64,000 nucleotides of DNA from Cerasibacillus sp036516575 (GTDB taxonomy: Bacteria; Bacillota; Bacilli; Bacillales; Amphibacillaceae), in assembly GCF_036516575.1 (NCBI RefSeq), contig NZ_DATBTY010000006.1, forward strand, positions 143,424 through 207,423, read 5' to 3'. Below are positions 34,260-43,679 of this stretch, piece by piece. Position 1 is the first letter of the stretch, and each line of letters begins with the position of its first letter. The notes below the pieces were generated by a model. The model made no database searches and was not told the DNA's origin. It saw only the letters and a program-made list of their open reading frames with translations. A program made the position numbers and the translations under genes.

Positions 34260-35360
34260 TTAAGAATGGATACGTTTTTCTGTTTGAATATCAAAGAAAT
34301 GAGCTTTATTCATATCTAGTGCTAGTTCAACTGACTCCCCATTTGTCACATTAGTTCTCGAATCAACGCGTGCAATAATATCTTGGTTGGATAAAGATAA
34401 ATAGAGATATGTCTCTGAGCCCATCAATTCAGCCACTTCAATTTTCGCTGTTACTTTTGTGTCAGGAGATGATTCCATAAAACTTAGCTCATCATGTAGA
34501 TCCTCTGGGCGTATACCAAGAATAATGTCTTTATTGACATAGCCTTGTTCGCGAAGAGGCTTCATTTTTCCTTCTGGTACTTTAATTTTGATGTCATTAA
34601 GAGTGAAATACCCATCGATTAATGTTCCTGTTAAGAAGTTCATGGCAGGTGAACCGATAAAACCACCAACAAATACATTTTCTGGATTGTCATATACTTC
34701 TTTAGGTGCTCCGACTTGCTGGATAATACCGTCTTTCATAACGACTAGGCGAGTCGCCATTGTCATTGCTTCGGTTTGGTCATGTGTTACATAAATGGTT
34801 GTCGTTTTTAAACGATTATGCAAACGTTGGATTTCGGCTCGCATTTGAACTCTCAATTTAGCATCTAAATTGGATAACGGTTCATCCATCAGAAATACTT
34901 TAGCATCTCTAACAATGGCACGTCCTAAAGCAACACGTTGACGCTGTCCGCCTGATAATGCTTTTGGTTTTCGATCTAAGTAAGCTTCAAGCCCTAAAAT
35001 CTTAGCCGCATCCTTTACACGGCGGTCAATTTCGTCTTTCTTAAACTTACGTAGCTTAAGTCCGAATGCCATATTATCATACACATTCATATGTGGGTAT
35101 AAGGCGTAGTTTTGGAATACCATGGCGATATCGCGATCCTTAGGTGCAACATCATTCATTAGGCGGTCATCAATATATAATTCACCACTTGAAATTTCCT
35201 CTAAACCAGCGATCATACGTAATGTAGTTGATTTTCCACAACCAGATGGCCCAACAAATACGATAAATTCCCGATCTTTAATATGTAAATTGAAGTCTTG
35301 AACAGCTACGACATCTTTATCGAACACTTTTTTTAAGTTGTTTAATTTTAGTTCAGCCAA
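34260..35360 (-). CDS. msmX: Sugar ABC transporter ATP-binding protein MsmX/UgpC type
   Basis: 366-aa multitask ATPase that energises several carbohydrate importers. Walker A GPSGCGKST, Q-loop FQNYALYPHMN, signature LSGGQRQR, Walker B VFLMDEPLSNLDAKLR, and a C-terminal MOP-like regulatory domain (about 240-366) with GIRPEDL. No permease or binding-protein genes adjoin it, consistent with MsmX serving unlinked importers. A PucR-type regulator gene lies upstream in the same direction. Confidence 0.93.
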   Translation of the reverse strand: MAELKLNNLKKVFDKDVVAVQDFNLHIKDREFIVFVGPSGCGKSTTLRMIAGLEEISSGELYIDDRLMNDVAPKDRDIAMVFQNYALYPHMNVYDNMAFGLKLRKFKKDEIDRRVKDAAKILGLEAYLDRKPKALSGGQRQRVALGRAIVRDAKVFLMDEPLSNLDAKLRVQMRAEIQRLHNRLKTTTIYVTHDQTEAMTMATRLVVMKDGIIQQVGAPKEVYDNPENVFVGGFIGSPAMNFLTGTLIDGYFTLNDIKIKVPEGKMKPLREQGYVNKDIILGIRPEDLHDELSFMESSPDTKVTAKIEVAELMGSETYLYLSLSNQDIIARVDSRTNVTNGESVELALDMNKAHFFDIQTEKRIHS

Positions 35361-35429
35361 TGTTTTTCCTCCCTGTGAGTGATTCCAATGCTACTTTCAT
35401 TATATCGCCTTATAAAAGGCAAATAAATG

Positions 35430-35472
35430 GTCATGTTGCACAAAAACAGACTTATCTTTTGTGCAACATGAC
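35430..35472. promoter_or_regulatory. 16-bp perfect inverted repeat upstream of msmX
   Basis: Arms GTCATGTTGCACAAAA (35430-35445) and complement (35457-35472) around an 11-nt loop, touching the stop codon of the regulator gene. It could be that gene's terminator, though the T-tract after it on the minus strand is poor, or an operator controlling msmX. Confidence 0.6.
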
Positions 35473-36359
35473 TAATCGAGAATCATAAGTGCTAAATAGA
35501 CGATAAATGCGTCATGAACATGTCTTATGTCCAGGCCTGTTTGTGAAGAAAATTTGTCCAGTCGATATTGAAGACTATTACGATGGACGAATAATTGTTT
35601 AGCAGCATGTGTAATATTAAGATTACATTCAATCAGTGTTTGTACCATCTGGCGTAATTCATGATTGTTTTGAAGACAGTTTAACTCATTTGGAATCAAT
35701 TTCTGGAGTAGTTCTCGATCACTGTTTTCAATTATAAAAACAGGCAACGCATCTAGAAACGTCAAAACATGAGCATTGTCATATTTGAATGCAATTGGAG
35801 CGTATCGGCTAATCTGATCATATATGAGTGGTGCGTCTAATATATTTGTTTGGAGTGGACCAATTAAAAAACGTAATTTAACATATAAATCGCTCATTAA
35901 CACGTGGATGATTTCTTTATAAGATAGCTGTTCGGTATTTGGTTGACATTCTTCAATAAGAACACCTGAATCATTACTCTCCCAAAGGACGATAACATCA
36001 TTTTGGAATAATTGTTTCATGGCATCTTTAAAAAGAATCGGTTCCATCGATTGTTCAGGGAATTGAAAATATATTAAACGAAATTCAATGTTTTGAAATG
36101 ATTGCGTGTCAATAGGTTGTTTATAATGTAGAAGTTGTTTCCACCATTGCTCTTTTTTTGTTAGTTTTGGGAAGTATTCATGAACAGGCTTTAGAAAAGT
36201 TGCGAGTAATGTACAGTCCTTTTCGGTTAGTTCAGTTTTAGCAATTCCAATGTATTCTCCGTCTTTCCCTAAAAACCATTCATAATCGTCATTTAGAGTT
36301 TTAGCGTCGTTTGCATAAAAACAAATAGATGGAAAAATATTTTTCAACTGTTTATACAT
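35472..36359 (-). CDS. PucR/CdaR-family transcriptional regulator
   Basis: 295-aa protein. The C-terminal 60 residues form the PucR-type helix-turn-helix: LNITHAAKQLFVHRNSLQYRLDKFSSQTGLDIRHVHDAFIVYLAL. The N-terminal ~230 residues show no named sensor domain I can identify. Relatives regulate sugar-diacid or purine catabolism; being directly before msmX suggests a link to carbohydrate uptake, but that is inference. The AAGAGG ribosome site lies in a small hairpin (36363-36392) that could limit translation. Confidence 0.8.
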   Translation of the reverse strand: MYKQLKNIFPSICFYANDAKTLNDDYEWFLGKDGEYIGIAKTELTEKDCTLLATFLKPVHEYFPKLTKKEQWWKQLLHYKQPIDTQSFQNIEFRLIYFQFPEQSMEPILFKDAMKQLFQNDVIVLWESNDSGVLIEECQPNTEQLSYKEIIHVLMSDLYVKLRFLIGPLQTNILDAPLIYDQISRYAPIAFKYDNAHVLTFLDALPVFIIENSDRELLQKLIPNELNCLQNNHELRQMVQTLIECNLNITHAAKQLFVHRNSLQYRLDKFSSQTGLDIRHVHDAFIVYLALMILD

Positions 36360-36362
36360 TTT

Positions 36363-36392
36363 GAAAAACCTCTTTTCTCTATAAGGTTTTTG
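36363..36392 (-). promoter_or_regulatory. Hairpin masking the ribosome site of the PucR-type gene
   Basis: On the minus strand AAAAACCTT pairs with GAGGTTTTT, the latter overlapping the AAGAGG Shine-Dalgarno just before ATG 36359. Confidence 0.4.
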
Positions 36393-36527
36393 GATTTTTT
36401 ATATCAAAATAGGAGGGAAATTTAATTTTTATCTTTAGGTATTTATTCATATGGGTATACATAGATTAAATCGTCTGATATAGTTATTTCAGATAGATTC
36501 GTTTTATTTTATAAAGGGGGCAAGGCA

Positions 36528-36869
36528 ATGTCTAATATGTATGATAGCGCATATGATATAGAAAAAGCAATTCGCAATAGTGTTGAATTTAAAGAACTTG
36601 TGGAAAGTTACCAAAGTGTGATGAATAATAATGAGTCTAAACAATTATTTGAGGATTTTCGTGATACGCAAATTAATCTGCAAGAAAAACAAATGCAAGG
36701 TGTAGAAATAACACAAGAAGAAATTGAAGGAGCACGGCAAATTGTTGAAAAGGTTCAACAAAATGAAATGATTTCAAGTTTAATTGAAAAAGAACAGCGA
36801 CTAAATCTAATGATTAATGATATTAGTCGCATTATAACGAAGCCGTTAGAGGAATTGTATGACAATTAA
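36528..36869 (+). CDS. yheA: YheA, YlbF/YmcA-family protein
   Basis: 113-aa helical protein of the YlbF/YmcA (Com_YlbF) family: AYDIEKAIRNSVEFKELVESYQSVMNN... and EKVQQNEMISSLIEKEQRLNLMINDI. YlbF and YmcA act with YaaT as the Y-complex that assists RNase Y; YheA is a paralogue of unknown role. No membrane segment. Strong GGGGGCAAGG site. Terminated by a hairpin at 36889-36919. Confidence 0.92.
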   Translation: MSNMYDSAYDIEKAIRNSVEFKELVESYQSVMNNNESKQLFEDFRDTQINLQEKQMQGVEITQEEIEGARQIVEKVQQNEMISSLIEKEQRLNLMINDISRIITKPLEELYDN

Positions 36870-36888
36870 TCACATGGCTTATATCATG

Positions 36889-36920
36889 AAATAAGACTCA
36901 CATTCGTGGGTCTTATTTTA
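36889..36920. terminator. Terminator between yheA and yhzD
   Basis: AAATAAGACTCAC-ATTC-GTGGGTCTTATTT hairpin serving both convergent genes. Confidence 0.85.
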
Positions 36921-36922
36921 GA

Positions 36923-37108
36923 TTAAGAGTGGAACAGAAGTAATTTAGCATTAGGTGAAACGAGGCGATGTGTGTGTTCACTATAGCCTTCCTTGTCTAG
37001 TTTTTCTTGGCCAATTTCCTTCGCTTCTAAATCAGTCTTTGCTTCGATTTTCTCATCAAGTAATTTCTTTCCATCTTTTTCGAAGACGGTTAATACATAT
37101 GTTTTCAT
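36923..37108 (-). CDS. yhzD: YhzD-like small protein
   Basis: 61 aa, MKTYVLTVFEKDGKKLLDE... LVSPNAKLLLFHS, matching the YhzD family of unknown function found between yheA and yhaO-type genes in Bacillus. Predicted mixed alpha/beta, soluble. AAGGGGGAT ribosome site. Its position in the same syntenic slot supports the call. Confidence 0.85.
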   Translation of the reverse strand: MKTYVLTVFEKDGKKLLDEKIEAKTDLEAKEIGQEKLDKEGYSEHTHRLVSPNAKLLLFHS

Positions 37109-37185
37109 AATTATCCCCCTTAATGAAATCGCTTACCCCTATTATAGTATATTTCAGCTTATTTTTGAATAAATAGCCTCGGCAT

Positions 37186-37199
37186 CGAACGTGCATTCG
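37186..37199. promoter_or_regulatory. Probable LexA (SOS) box before yhaO
   Basis: CGAACGTGCATTCG differs at one base from the Bacillus LexA/DinR consensus CGAACRNRYGTTCG. It overlaps the expected -35 of a promoter whose -10 is TAAAAT at 37214-37219. yhaO-yhaN-yhaM is an SOS-induced operon in B. subtilis, so the site fits. Confidence 0.65.
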
Positions 37200-37249
37200 T
37201 GTTGGTGATTTGGTAAAATAAAAGGAAAAGGAAATAGGAGGAAACGGTG

Positions 37250-38476
37250 ATGAGCCAAATTTCATTTATTCATGCGGCAGACTTACATTTGGATACACCA
37301 TTTCGTGGGTTAGCACATATACCAGATACGATATTCTCTGATATTCGTGAAAGTACGTTTCGAGCATTTCGTCAACTCGTTGATGTAGCGATACAAAAAC
37401 AAGTCGACTTTGTCTTGTTAGTGGGTGACTTATTTGATAATGAACGTCAAAGTCTTAAAGCCCAATTCGAATTACGCCAAGGCTTTGAACGTTTAAGAGA
37501 ACATCGTATTCATGTCTATATGTCCTACGGCAATCATGATTATATAGCAGGTAATATTCATCCGATAAATTATCCTGATAATGTTTATGTGTTTCCTGAT
37601 GATACTGTACGTCATGTCGTATACACGAAGGAAGGTCGAGACCTGGCAACCATTTATGGTTTTAGTTACGAAGAACGTGCGATACATACGGCAAAGGTCG
37701 ACGAGTACAATCTTGCTCAAACAAAGACACCGTTTCATCTAGCCATGTTACATGGCAGTTTAAAGACAAATACGGAACATGATGTTTATGCTCCGTTTAC
37801 ATTAAATGATCTATCTGACAAACCATTTGATTATTGGGCACTAGGACATATTCATAAAAGACAACAATTAAAAATGAACCCACCAATTATTTACCCTGGT
37901 AATATTCAGGGGAGAAATCGAAAAGAGACTGGGGAAAAAGGATGTTATTACGTAGAGTTATCGTCAGAAAGTCCAAACATAGATTTTATTCCTTTGCAAT
38001 CGATTCAGTTTCAAACAGTGAATTTACATGTTGATCATATCCAAACGATTCATCAGTTGGGGGAGGTATTAAAAGCGAAGATTCTTAATCAGTTTTCCAC
38101 TGCTATTCCACAGCTGTTTGATGTGGTTTTTTTCGGCACGCAATCTCAAATATTAATCTGGAAAAGTAACGGTATGTTGGAAGAAGTTATCGAACTTATT
38201 AATGATCAACTCATCACACTTGATACATGGAAATATATTTATCGATGGTCAGATGATATAAAGCAGGCGGAGCATCTAGATACTGAAGGTGATCCGTTTA
38301 TGGCTGAATTAAGGCGTGTAATCGAATCGTCAAATATGGCGGAATGGCTCGAAGATCTCTATCATCACCGCGAAGCTCGGAAATATCTAATCCCCATGAC
38401 AGCGGACGAAGAAGAGGCGTTAAAAGCTGAAGTAAAGCAACTTTTATTTTATATGCTCCACAACAAATCGAATTGA
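37250..38476 (+). CDS. yhaO: DNA repair exonuclease YhaO (SbcD/Mre11-like)
   Basis: 408-aa calcineurin-like metallophosphoesterase. Metal-binding motifs in order: HAADLHLD (about 6-13), GDLFDN (about 62-67), GNHDY (about 95-99), LHGS and GHIHKRQ (about 198-204). A capping domain follows. Start is ATG 37250 after AGGAGGAAAC; a GTG just before is less likely. Forms an Mre11-Rad50-like pair with YhaN encoded 9 nt downstream, thought to process DNA ends. Confidence 0.93.
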   Translation: MSQISFIHAADLHLDTPFRGLAHIPDTIFSDIRESTFRAFRQLVDVAIQKQVDFVLLVGDLFDNERQSLKAQFELRQGFERLREHRIHVYMSYGNHDYIAGNIHPINYPDNVYVFPDDTVRHVVYTKEGRDLATIYGFSYEERAIHTAKVDEYNLAQTKTPFHLAMLHGSLKTNTEHDVYAPFTLNDLSDKPFDYWALGHIHKRQQLKMNPPIIYPGNIQGRNRKETGEKGCYYVELSSESPNIDFIPLQSIQFQTVNLHVDHIQTIHQLGEVLKAKILNQFSTAIPQLFDVVFFGTQSQILIWKSNGMLEEVIELINDQLITLDTWKYIYRWSDDIKQAEHLDTEGDPFMAELRRVIESSNMAEWLEDLYHHREARKYLIPMTADEEEALKAEVKQLLFYMLHNKSN

Positions 38477-38485
38477 GGTGATTTG

Positions 38486-41452
38486 ATGCGATTTAAACAA
38501 GCATTTATTTATGGTTTCGGGAAATGGGTCGATTATACGATTGATTTTTCGGATTCATCATTTCTTGTTATATATGGGACAAATGAATCGGGAAAATCGA
38601 CCATTCAGAATTATATTTTATTTATGTTGTTTGGCTTATATCCGAGTGAACGTGCTTTTTATCGTCCGAAAACGAGTAGTAAAATGGGCGGGCGCTTGAC
38701 AGTTATCGATCCGGATGTTGGAGAATTTACAATTGAACGGCTTGACCATGTTCGAAATGGTAAAGCTGTTTGTTTTACTGAGACAGAACAATATGATGAG
38801 GAATGGTTAAAGAAACGATTAAACGGCTTAACACGAGAAACATATCAGGCGATTTTTTCCTTTTCGGCGGTTGATTTATTAACGATTCGCGATATGAAGG
38901 AAGATGAATTAAGTGAAGTTTTGTTAAATATTGGATTAACCGGTTCGACACATATACATACAGTAGAAAAGAAATTAGATGATTCACTTGCTGACCTTTT
39001 TAAACCATATGGAACACGGCCTAAAATGAATCAACAGCTGTCTAACTTAAAGATAATGGTGACTAAACAAAAGCAACTTAAAGATGAAAGTATACGCTAT
39101 CGAGATAAAAGAGAAGCAGTTTCACGTTGGCAAGCTAAATTAGCACGTTTAGAAGAGCGCCTAACCGAGGAGAGAGAAGCTTTTTTACAGTTGGAAAGAG
39201 TAGAACAAGCCCTTCCATACCTTTACTCATATATCGATGCATTTAATGAGAAAAATACACTTGACGAGATAATAGGATTTCCAGAAGACGGTATATTACG
39301 TTTAGAACAAATAAAGGAAAACATGGTTCCCTTACTAAGCGAGTACGCCATTTACGAGAAGAATATGCAAGAATATCATAAAAAAATGACAGATTTAGAA
39401 GATGTCAAATTGGACCAAGCATCGCTTGAACAGATTGACAAAGCCCTTCAATATGAAGCACGTTACCAACATCTTAATGAAGAATTACGGAAACTGAAAA
39501 AAGCATATGCATCAGAACTTGTTCAATTAAATACAGAACTTGAACATTTAAATCTCAAATTGACAAGAGATGGTCTACCTGAGCTTCGTTTACCATTCCA
39601 TATTGAAAAAACATGGTTAACGATAAAACAACGTCATGAAGATCTAACATTACAAAGCGAACAACTTAATCGTGAAAAGCGCATGCTAGAAAAACGACTC
39701 ACACAGCTAGAGGAAGAAAAAAAATCCATAGAAGGTCAATTATTATCACAAGAAACACGATTAAAAATGGAACAAACAATGGAACATTCCAAAAAAGCTG
39801 TTTACATGAAAATGCTAGAACAGCGATATAATAGAACGAATGAAAAGGCGAAAACAAGTATAGATAAATTGCAACAAAAGACAAAGCTCACCAGCATTAT
39901 AGGGATGATCATTTCCCTAATAAGTGGTATATTCGCATTACTAAATGAATCTCCATGGTATTACGCTGGAATATTAATTGGACTCCTTCTAAGTGGTGCT
40001 TCGTTATTTGTGGGGAAGAAATCTAAAGTTTATGTTAAACAATGGATGACGACTATGAATGAAGTACCTGATTCGATCCTTTCACAAGAGGAAGAAAAGG
40101 AAGTCCTAGCGCAATTAGCATCAGATAATACAAAGCGTCAACAGCTAAGCTCTATACAACAAGAAATAAAGAAATTATCTGTGCAATATCACGTCTGTGA
40201 CGAGAAAATAATCGATCATACCATCCATGAACAACAACTAGATCATGACATTCACGAGCAACAAAAGCGTTATCCATTCTTATCTGATGTAGAAGTATCT
40301 TTTTGGCCAACACTTTTTCACACATTAAAACGCATATTAGCACGCCACAAAAACGTTGCCGATATAAAAACAGATATGATTGAATGTGAACAACATATTA
40401 ATCATATACGGGAAGTAGTAATAGTGTTAATGAAAGACCTACGCATTAGGCAGATGGATAAGGCAAAACTCTCATCTTGTTTTGAACAATTGAAAGAGAT
40501 GATAAACGATGACGAGAAGAAACAGATCAAGTTAGAAAATTATAAGCGATTATCTCAGGACGTCATGAACCAATTAGCATCGGTTCAGGCAAATATAAAG
40601 ATTTACGAACAAGAAAAGCAATTACTATTTCAGACAGCCCATGCACAAGATGAGGAAGATTATTATAGAAGGGCAAAACAATATGAACGGCACCAATACT
40701 TAGTATTAAAAATTGAACAAATTGAGAATAGCTACGCCCCAATGTTTTCTAAGAAAGAGTGGGATGCTTTAGTAAAAGAACAACCAACGCATAAGGAAAT
40801 AAGTATGAAGAAGCAAGAACAAGCCCTGAAAATGAATCATATTGAAGAAGATATTGAGCATATCAGGAAGCAGATTGCAACAGCAGAAGTGGAAATGAAA
40901 GAATTGATATCATCTCATGCATATTCAGAATGGATTCACCGTTTTCAACTTGAAAAAGATGAGCTGAATACCCTAGCTAAACAATGGTCTACCTTAAAAG
41001 TTGCTAGAATGTTATTACAAGAAACGAAGAAAAAATATAAAGAGAATTATTTACAACATATACTAGACAAAGCATCCACTTTCTTTATGTATATCACGAA
41101 TGAACAATATGCTAAGATTATTGCACCAACAGATGATAGTGGGTTTAAGGTGGAATCTAAGAATCAGCTAAGATATGATGTAACAGAATTATCTCAAGGA
41201 ACAATTGATCAGTTATATGTTTCTTTACGCCTAGCAATTGGTGTTATTATGAGTAAATCCGAGCGATTACCGTTTATCATTGATGATGCTTTTGTCCATT
41301 TTGATGGTAAACGAACAGATCGCATACTTGATATATTAGCTACTCTAGCGAAAGAAAGACAAGTTATTTTATTTACATGTAAGAAGGATATTAAAGAAAG
41401 AGTGGACCAGACTCATATCATGACAATCGAAAATGCCTATCAACACATATAA
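38486..41452 (+). CDS. yhaN: SbcC/Rad50-like ATPase YhaN
   Basis: 988-aa SMC-like ATPase partner of YhaO. Walker A GTNESGKST near residue 34; C-terminal signature ELSQGTIDQLYVSLRLAIG and Walker B LPFIIDDAFVHFDGKR. Two long coiled coils surround the middle, where there is a pair of strongly hydrophobic segments (about 470-510, TSIIGMIISLISGIFALL and YYAGILIGLLLSGASLFVG) in place of the zinc hook of Rad50. These suggest membrane association or a hydrophobic hinge. ATG start after GAGGTGA. Confidence 0.92.
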   Translation: MRFKQAFIYGFGKWVDYTIDFSDSSFLVIYGTNESGKSTIQNYILFMLFGLYPSERAFYRPKTSSKMGGRLTVIDPDVGEFTIERLDHVRNGKAVCFTETEQYDEEWLKKRLNGLTRETYQAIFSFSAVDLLTIRDMKEDELSEVLLNIGLTGSTHIHTVEKKLDDSLADLFKPYGTRPKMNQQLSNLKIMVTKQKQLKDESIRYRDKREAVSRWQAKLARLEERLTEEREAFLQLERVEQALPYLYSYIDAFNEKNTLDEIIGFPEDGILRLEQIKENMVPLLSEYAIYEKNMQEYHKKMTDLEDVKLDQASLEQIDKALQYEARYQHLNEELRKLKKAYASELVQLNTELEHLNLKLTRDGLPELRLPFHIEKTWLTIKQRHEDLTLQSEQLNREKRMLEKRLTQLEEEKKSIEGQLLSQETRLKMEQTMEHSKKAVYMKMLEQRYNRTNEKAKTSIDKLQQKTKLTSIIGMIISLISGIFALLNESPWYYAGILIGLLLSGASLFVGKKSKVYVKQWMTTMNEVPDSILSQEEEKEVLAQLASDNTKRQQLSSIQQEIKKLSVQYHVCDEKIIDHTIHEQQLDHDIHEQQKRYPFLSDVEVSFWPTLFHTLKRILARHKNVADIKTDMIECEQHINHIREVVIVLMKDLRIRQMDKAKLSSCFEQLKEMINDDEKKQIKLENYKRLSQDVMNQLASVQANIKIYEQEKQLLFQTAHAQDEEDYYRRAKQYERHQYLVLKIEQIENSYAPMFSKKEWDALVKEQPTHKEISMKKQEQALKMNHIEEDIEHIRKQIATAEVEMKELISSHAYSEWIHRFQLEKDELNTLAKQWSTLKVARMLLQETKKKYKENYLQHILDKASTFFMYITNEQYAKIIAPTDDSGFKVESKNQLRYDVTELSQGTIDQLYVSLRLAIGVIMSKSERLPFIIDDAFVHFDGKRTDRILDILATLAKERQVILFTCKKDIKERVDQTHIMTIENAYQHI

Positions 41453-41480
41453 GGCATATTAAAAGGGAGAGAATCAGCGA

Positions 41481-42449
41481 ATGAAGAAAGGGATTAAATC
41501 ATTACAAGTCGGTCATAAATTTGATGGTTTTATGTTAATTAAAGAGGCAACAAAAGGCGTTGCAAGTAACGGGAAACCATTTTTAACATTAATTTTACGA
41601 GATATTTCTGGGGAAATTGAGGCTAAACTATGGGATGCAACACCTGAAGATGAGACGGTGTATACCGATGAACAGATTGTGTATGTAACAGGTGATATCA
41701 CACAATTCAGAGGAAAATCACAACTGCGTATTTATACGATTCGTCCAGCTCAAGTCACTGACGGTGTGCAAATGAGCGATTTTATTGAGAAGGCACCTGT
41801 AGCGAAAGAAGTTCTCTATGAGAAAATAATGGAAGCTGTCTTTGAGATGGAAAATCCGAGTATCCAGCGTATGATTCGTGCGTTTATTAAAGCATATCAA
41901 GACGAATTACTCACATTTCCTGCGGCCGTATCTAATCACCATGCCTATATGTCTGGTTTGGCACATCATATTGTCAGTATGCTACATTTAGCAAGAGAAA
42001 TTTGTAAGTTATATCCAGATGTTGATCGCGACTTACTCTATGCAGGCATTATTTTACACGATTTAGGTAAAATCAAGGAATTATCTGGTTTTGTTACGAC
42101 ATCGTATACACTAGAAGGTAAACTAATTGGCCATATTCCGATGATGGTTGAAGAAATCGGTCAAATGGCTAAGCAATTAAAAATAGAAGGTGAAGAAGTT
42201 GTCGTCTTACAACATTTAGTACTAAGTCATCACGGTAAAGCGGAGTGGGGCAGTCCAAGACCACCACTAATTCGTGAGGCTGAATTATTGCATCTTATCG
42301 ATCTCATTGATGCCCGAATGAATACATTAAACCGGGCACTTGAACATGTTGAGCCAGGGGAATTTACTGAAAGGCTTTTCGCCTTAGATAACCGTTCTTT
42401 CTATAAGCCTAAATTTGAATCATACGTAAAAGAAGAAGGCATTTTTTAA
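41481..42449 (+). CDS. yhaM: 3'-5' exoribonuclease YhaM
   Basis: 322-aa nuclease. N-terminal OB-fold (about 1-95; FLTLILRDISGEIEAKLWDA) and a C-terminal HD domain with metal ligands in SNHHAYMSGLAHHIVSM, ILHDLGK and LSHHGKAEWG. In B. subtilis YhaM degrades short RNA and single-stranded DNA in a Mn-dependent way. Third gene of the yhaO-yhaN-yhaM cluster, 28 nt after yhaN, thus likely SOS-linked. Confidence 0.95.
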   Translation: MKKGIKSLQVGHKFDGFMLIKEATKGVASNGKPFLTLILRDISGEIEAKLWDATPEDETVYTDEQIVYVTGDITQFRGKSQLRIYTIRPAQVTDGVQMSDFIEKAPVAKEVLYEKIMEAVFEMENPSIQRMIRAFIKAYQDELLTFPAAVSNHHAYMSGLAHHIVSMLHLAREICKLYPDVDRDLLYAGIILHDLGKIKELSGFVTTSYTLEGKLIGHIPMMVEEIGQMAKQLKIEGEEVVVLQHLVLSHHGKAEWGSPRPPLIREAELLHLIDLIDARMNTLNRALEHVEPGEFTERLFALDNRSFYKPKFESYVKEEGIF

Positions 42450-42497
42450 ACAATATGTCATATATCTATTATTAAGAAGGGACGAGGGGTGTATACA

Positions 42498-42689
42498 GTG
42501 TTTTTAGGCGTACCTTGGTGGGTTATTTTATTGATTGGCTTTACATTTTTAAGTGGATATATGGCGTTAAGAGCAATGGTCGCTGAAAAAAGGTTAGAGC
42601 AGCGGTTTATTGAACAAGAAGGGCAGATTTATATGGAACGAATTGAAGAGGAACGGCAAAAGCGATACATTAAAAAAGTGGGTGAGTAG
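42498..42689 (+). CDS. yhaL: Sporulation protein YhaL
   Basis: 63-aa single-span membrane protein: MFLGVPWWVILLIGFTFLSGYMALRAM then a charged, Glu/Arg-rich tail, the pattern of YhaL, which in B. subtilis is made by sigma-F/sigma-E-era transcription and is annotated as a sporulation protein. Start GTG 42498 is favoured because the GAGGGG site ends 9 nt before it; GTG 42489 overlaps that site. Exact role unknown. Confidence 0.82.
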   Translation: MFLGVPWWVILLIGFTFLSGYMALRAMVAEKRLEQRFIEQEGQIYMERIEEERQKRYIKKVGE

Positions 42690-42718
42690 CATCGAAGCTA
42701 CAACCCACTTTTTACTTA
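42680..42718. terminator. Terminator between yhaL and prsA
   Basis: AAGTGGGT-GAGTAGC...GCTACAACCCACTT hairpin with T-run; the yhaL stop codon is inside the stem. Confidence 0.85.
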
Positions 42719-43579
42719 ACCTTGTGCATTTTGCTGGTCTAAATTAAATAAGTCTTTAAATTGATCATCTTTCACGTCAATTTCAGCTTGATCGAGTAGT
42801 TCCTTTAGTTTCGCCTCTGTATCAACTTTTTTATTTCTTAAGTCGTTTTTGATCATGTCTTCCATGTCTTCGAAGCTACCAATGTCCTCTTCTTTTTTAC
42901 GCTTGTCTACTAATAAAATAATATGGTAACCGAATTGGGACTTTACAGGTTCGCTGATTTCGCCTTTTTTCATACTATATGCTTGATTTTCAAACTCAGG
43001 AACCATTTCACCTGTTGAGAACCAACCAATATCGCCACCATTTTCAGCAGAACCATCTGTAGAATGTTCTTTTGCTAGCTTTTTAAAATCAGCACCTTCA
43101 TCAAGCTGTTTCTTAAGATCTTTTGCATCTTTTTCATCCGCGACAAGGATATGACTTGCTTTTAGTTCGGTTTTCATTCGTTCATATTGTTCTTTTAGTT
43201 CATCATCAGTAATCTTGACATCACCAAACATCGCTTCTTCGTAAAGCATACTCATGCGAATTTGTTCTCGTAATTGATCTTCGTCTTGAATCCCCTGTTG
43301 CTGGAGGACAAGGTCGAATTGCTCGCCCATTTCATCTTTCATCTGTTTAACTTCTTTATCAATTTCCTTATCGTCGATATCATATTTGTCCTCAAGTATT
43401 TTCAATAACATCATCTGTTGCAGGACATTTGCACCAATCTGGTCTTTCATTTCAGTATAAAATTCTTCTTTTGTAATATCACCAGATTTTGATTTTACAA
43501 TGACATCTCCTGAATTACTGCAACCGGAAAATAATAAAACACCCGCACTAATTGTTGCGGCAATGGCTAACTTCTTCAT
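42716..43579 (-). CDS. prsA: Foldase lipoprotein PrsA
   Basis: 287-aa extracytoplasmic peptidyl-prolyl isomerase and chaperone for secreted proteins and penicillin-binding proteins. Signal peptide with lipobox LLFSGC; helical N-domain; parvulin domain about residues 135-225 (KASHILVADEKDAKDLKKQL... FKKLAKEHSTDGSAENGGDIGWFSTGEMVPEFE... KSQFGYHIILL); charged C-terminal helix. Start ATG 43579 after AGGAGTG. Its proximity to ecsAB and pbpF is the conserved Bacillus arrangement of secretion and wall genes. Confidence 0.96.
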   Translation of the reverse strand: MKKLAIAATISAGVLLFSGCSNSGDVIVKSKSGDITKEEFYTEMKDQIGANVLQQMMLLKILEDKYDIDDKEIDKEVKQMKDEMGEQFDLVLQQQGIQDEDQLREQIRMSMLYEEAMFGDVKITDDELKEQYERMKTELKASHILVADEKDAKDLKKQLDEGADFKKLAKEHSTDGSAENGGDIGWFSTGEMVPEFENQAYSMKKGEISEPVKSQFGYHIILLVDKRKKEEDIGSFEDMEDMIKNDLRNKKVDTEAKLKELLDQAEIDVKDDQFKDLFNLDQQNAQG

Positions 43580-43679
43580 GTGAACACTCCTAATCTAGAT
43601 ATAAACTTCAATTTCTCACTACCAATAAATATAACATATTTTCTTGTAAAAACATACTATCGATTTACTGAATTTTATA

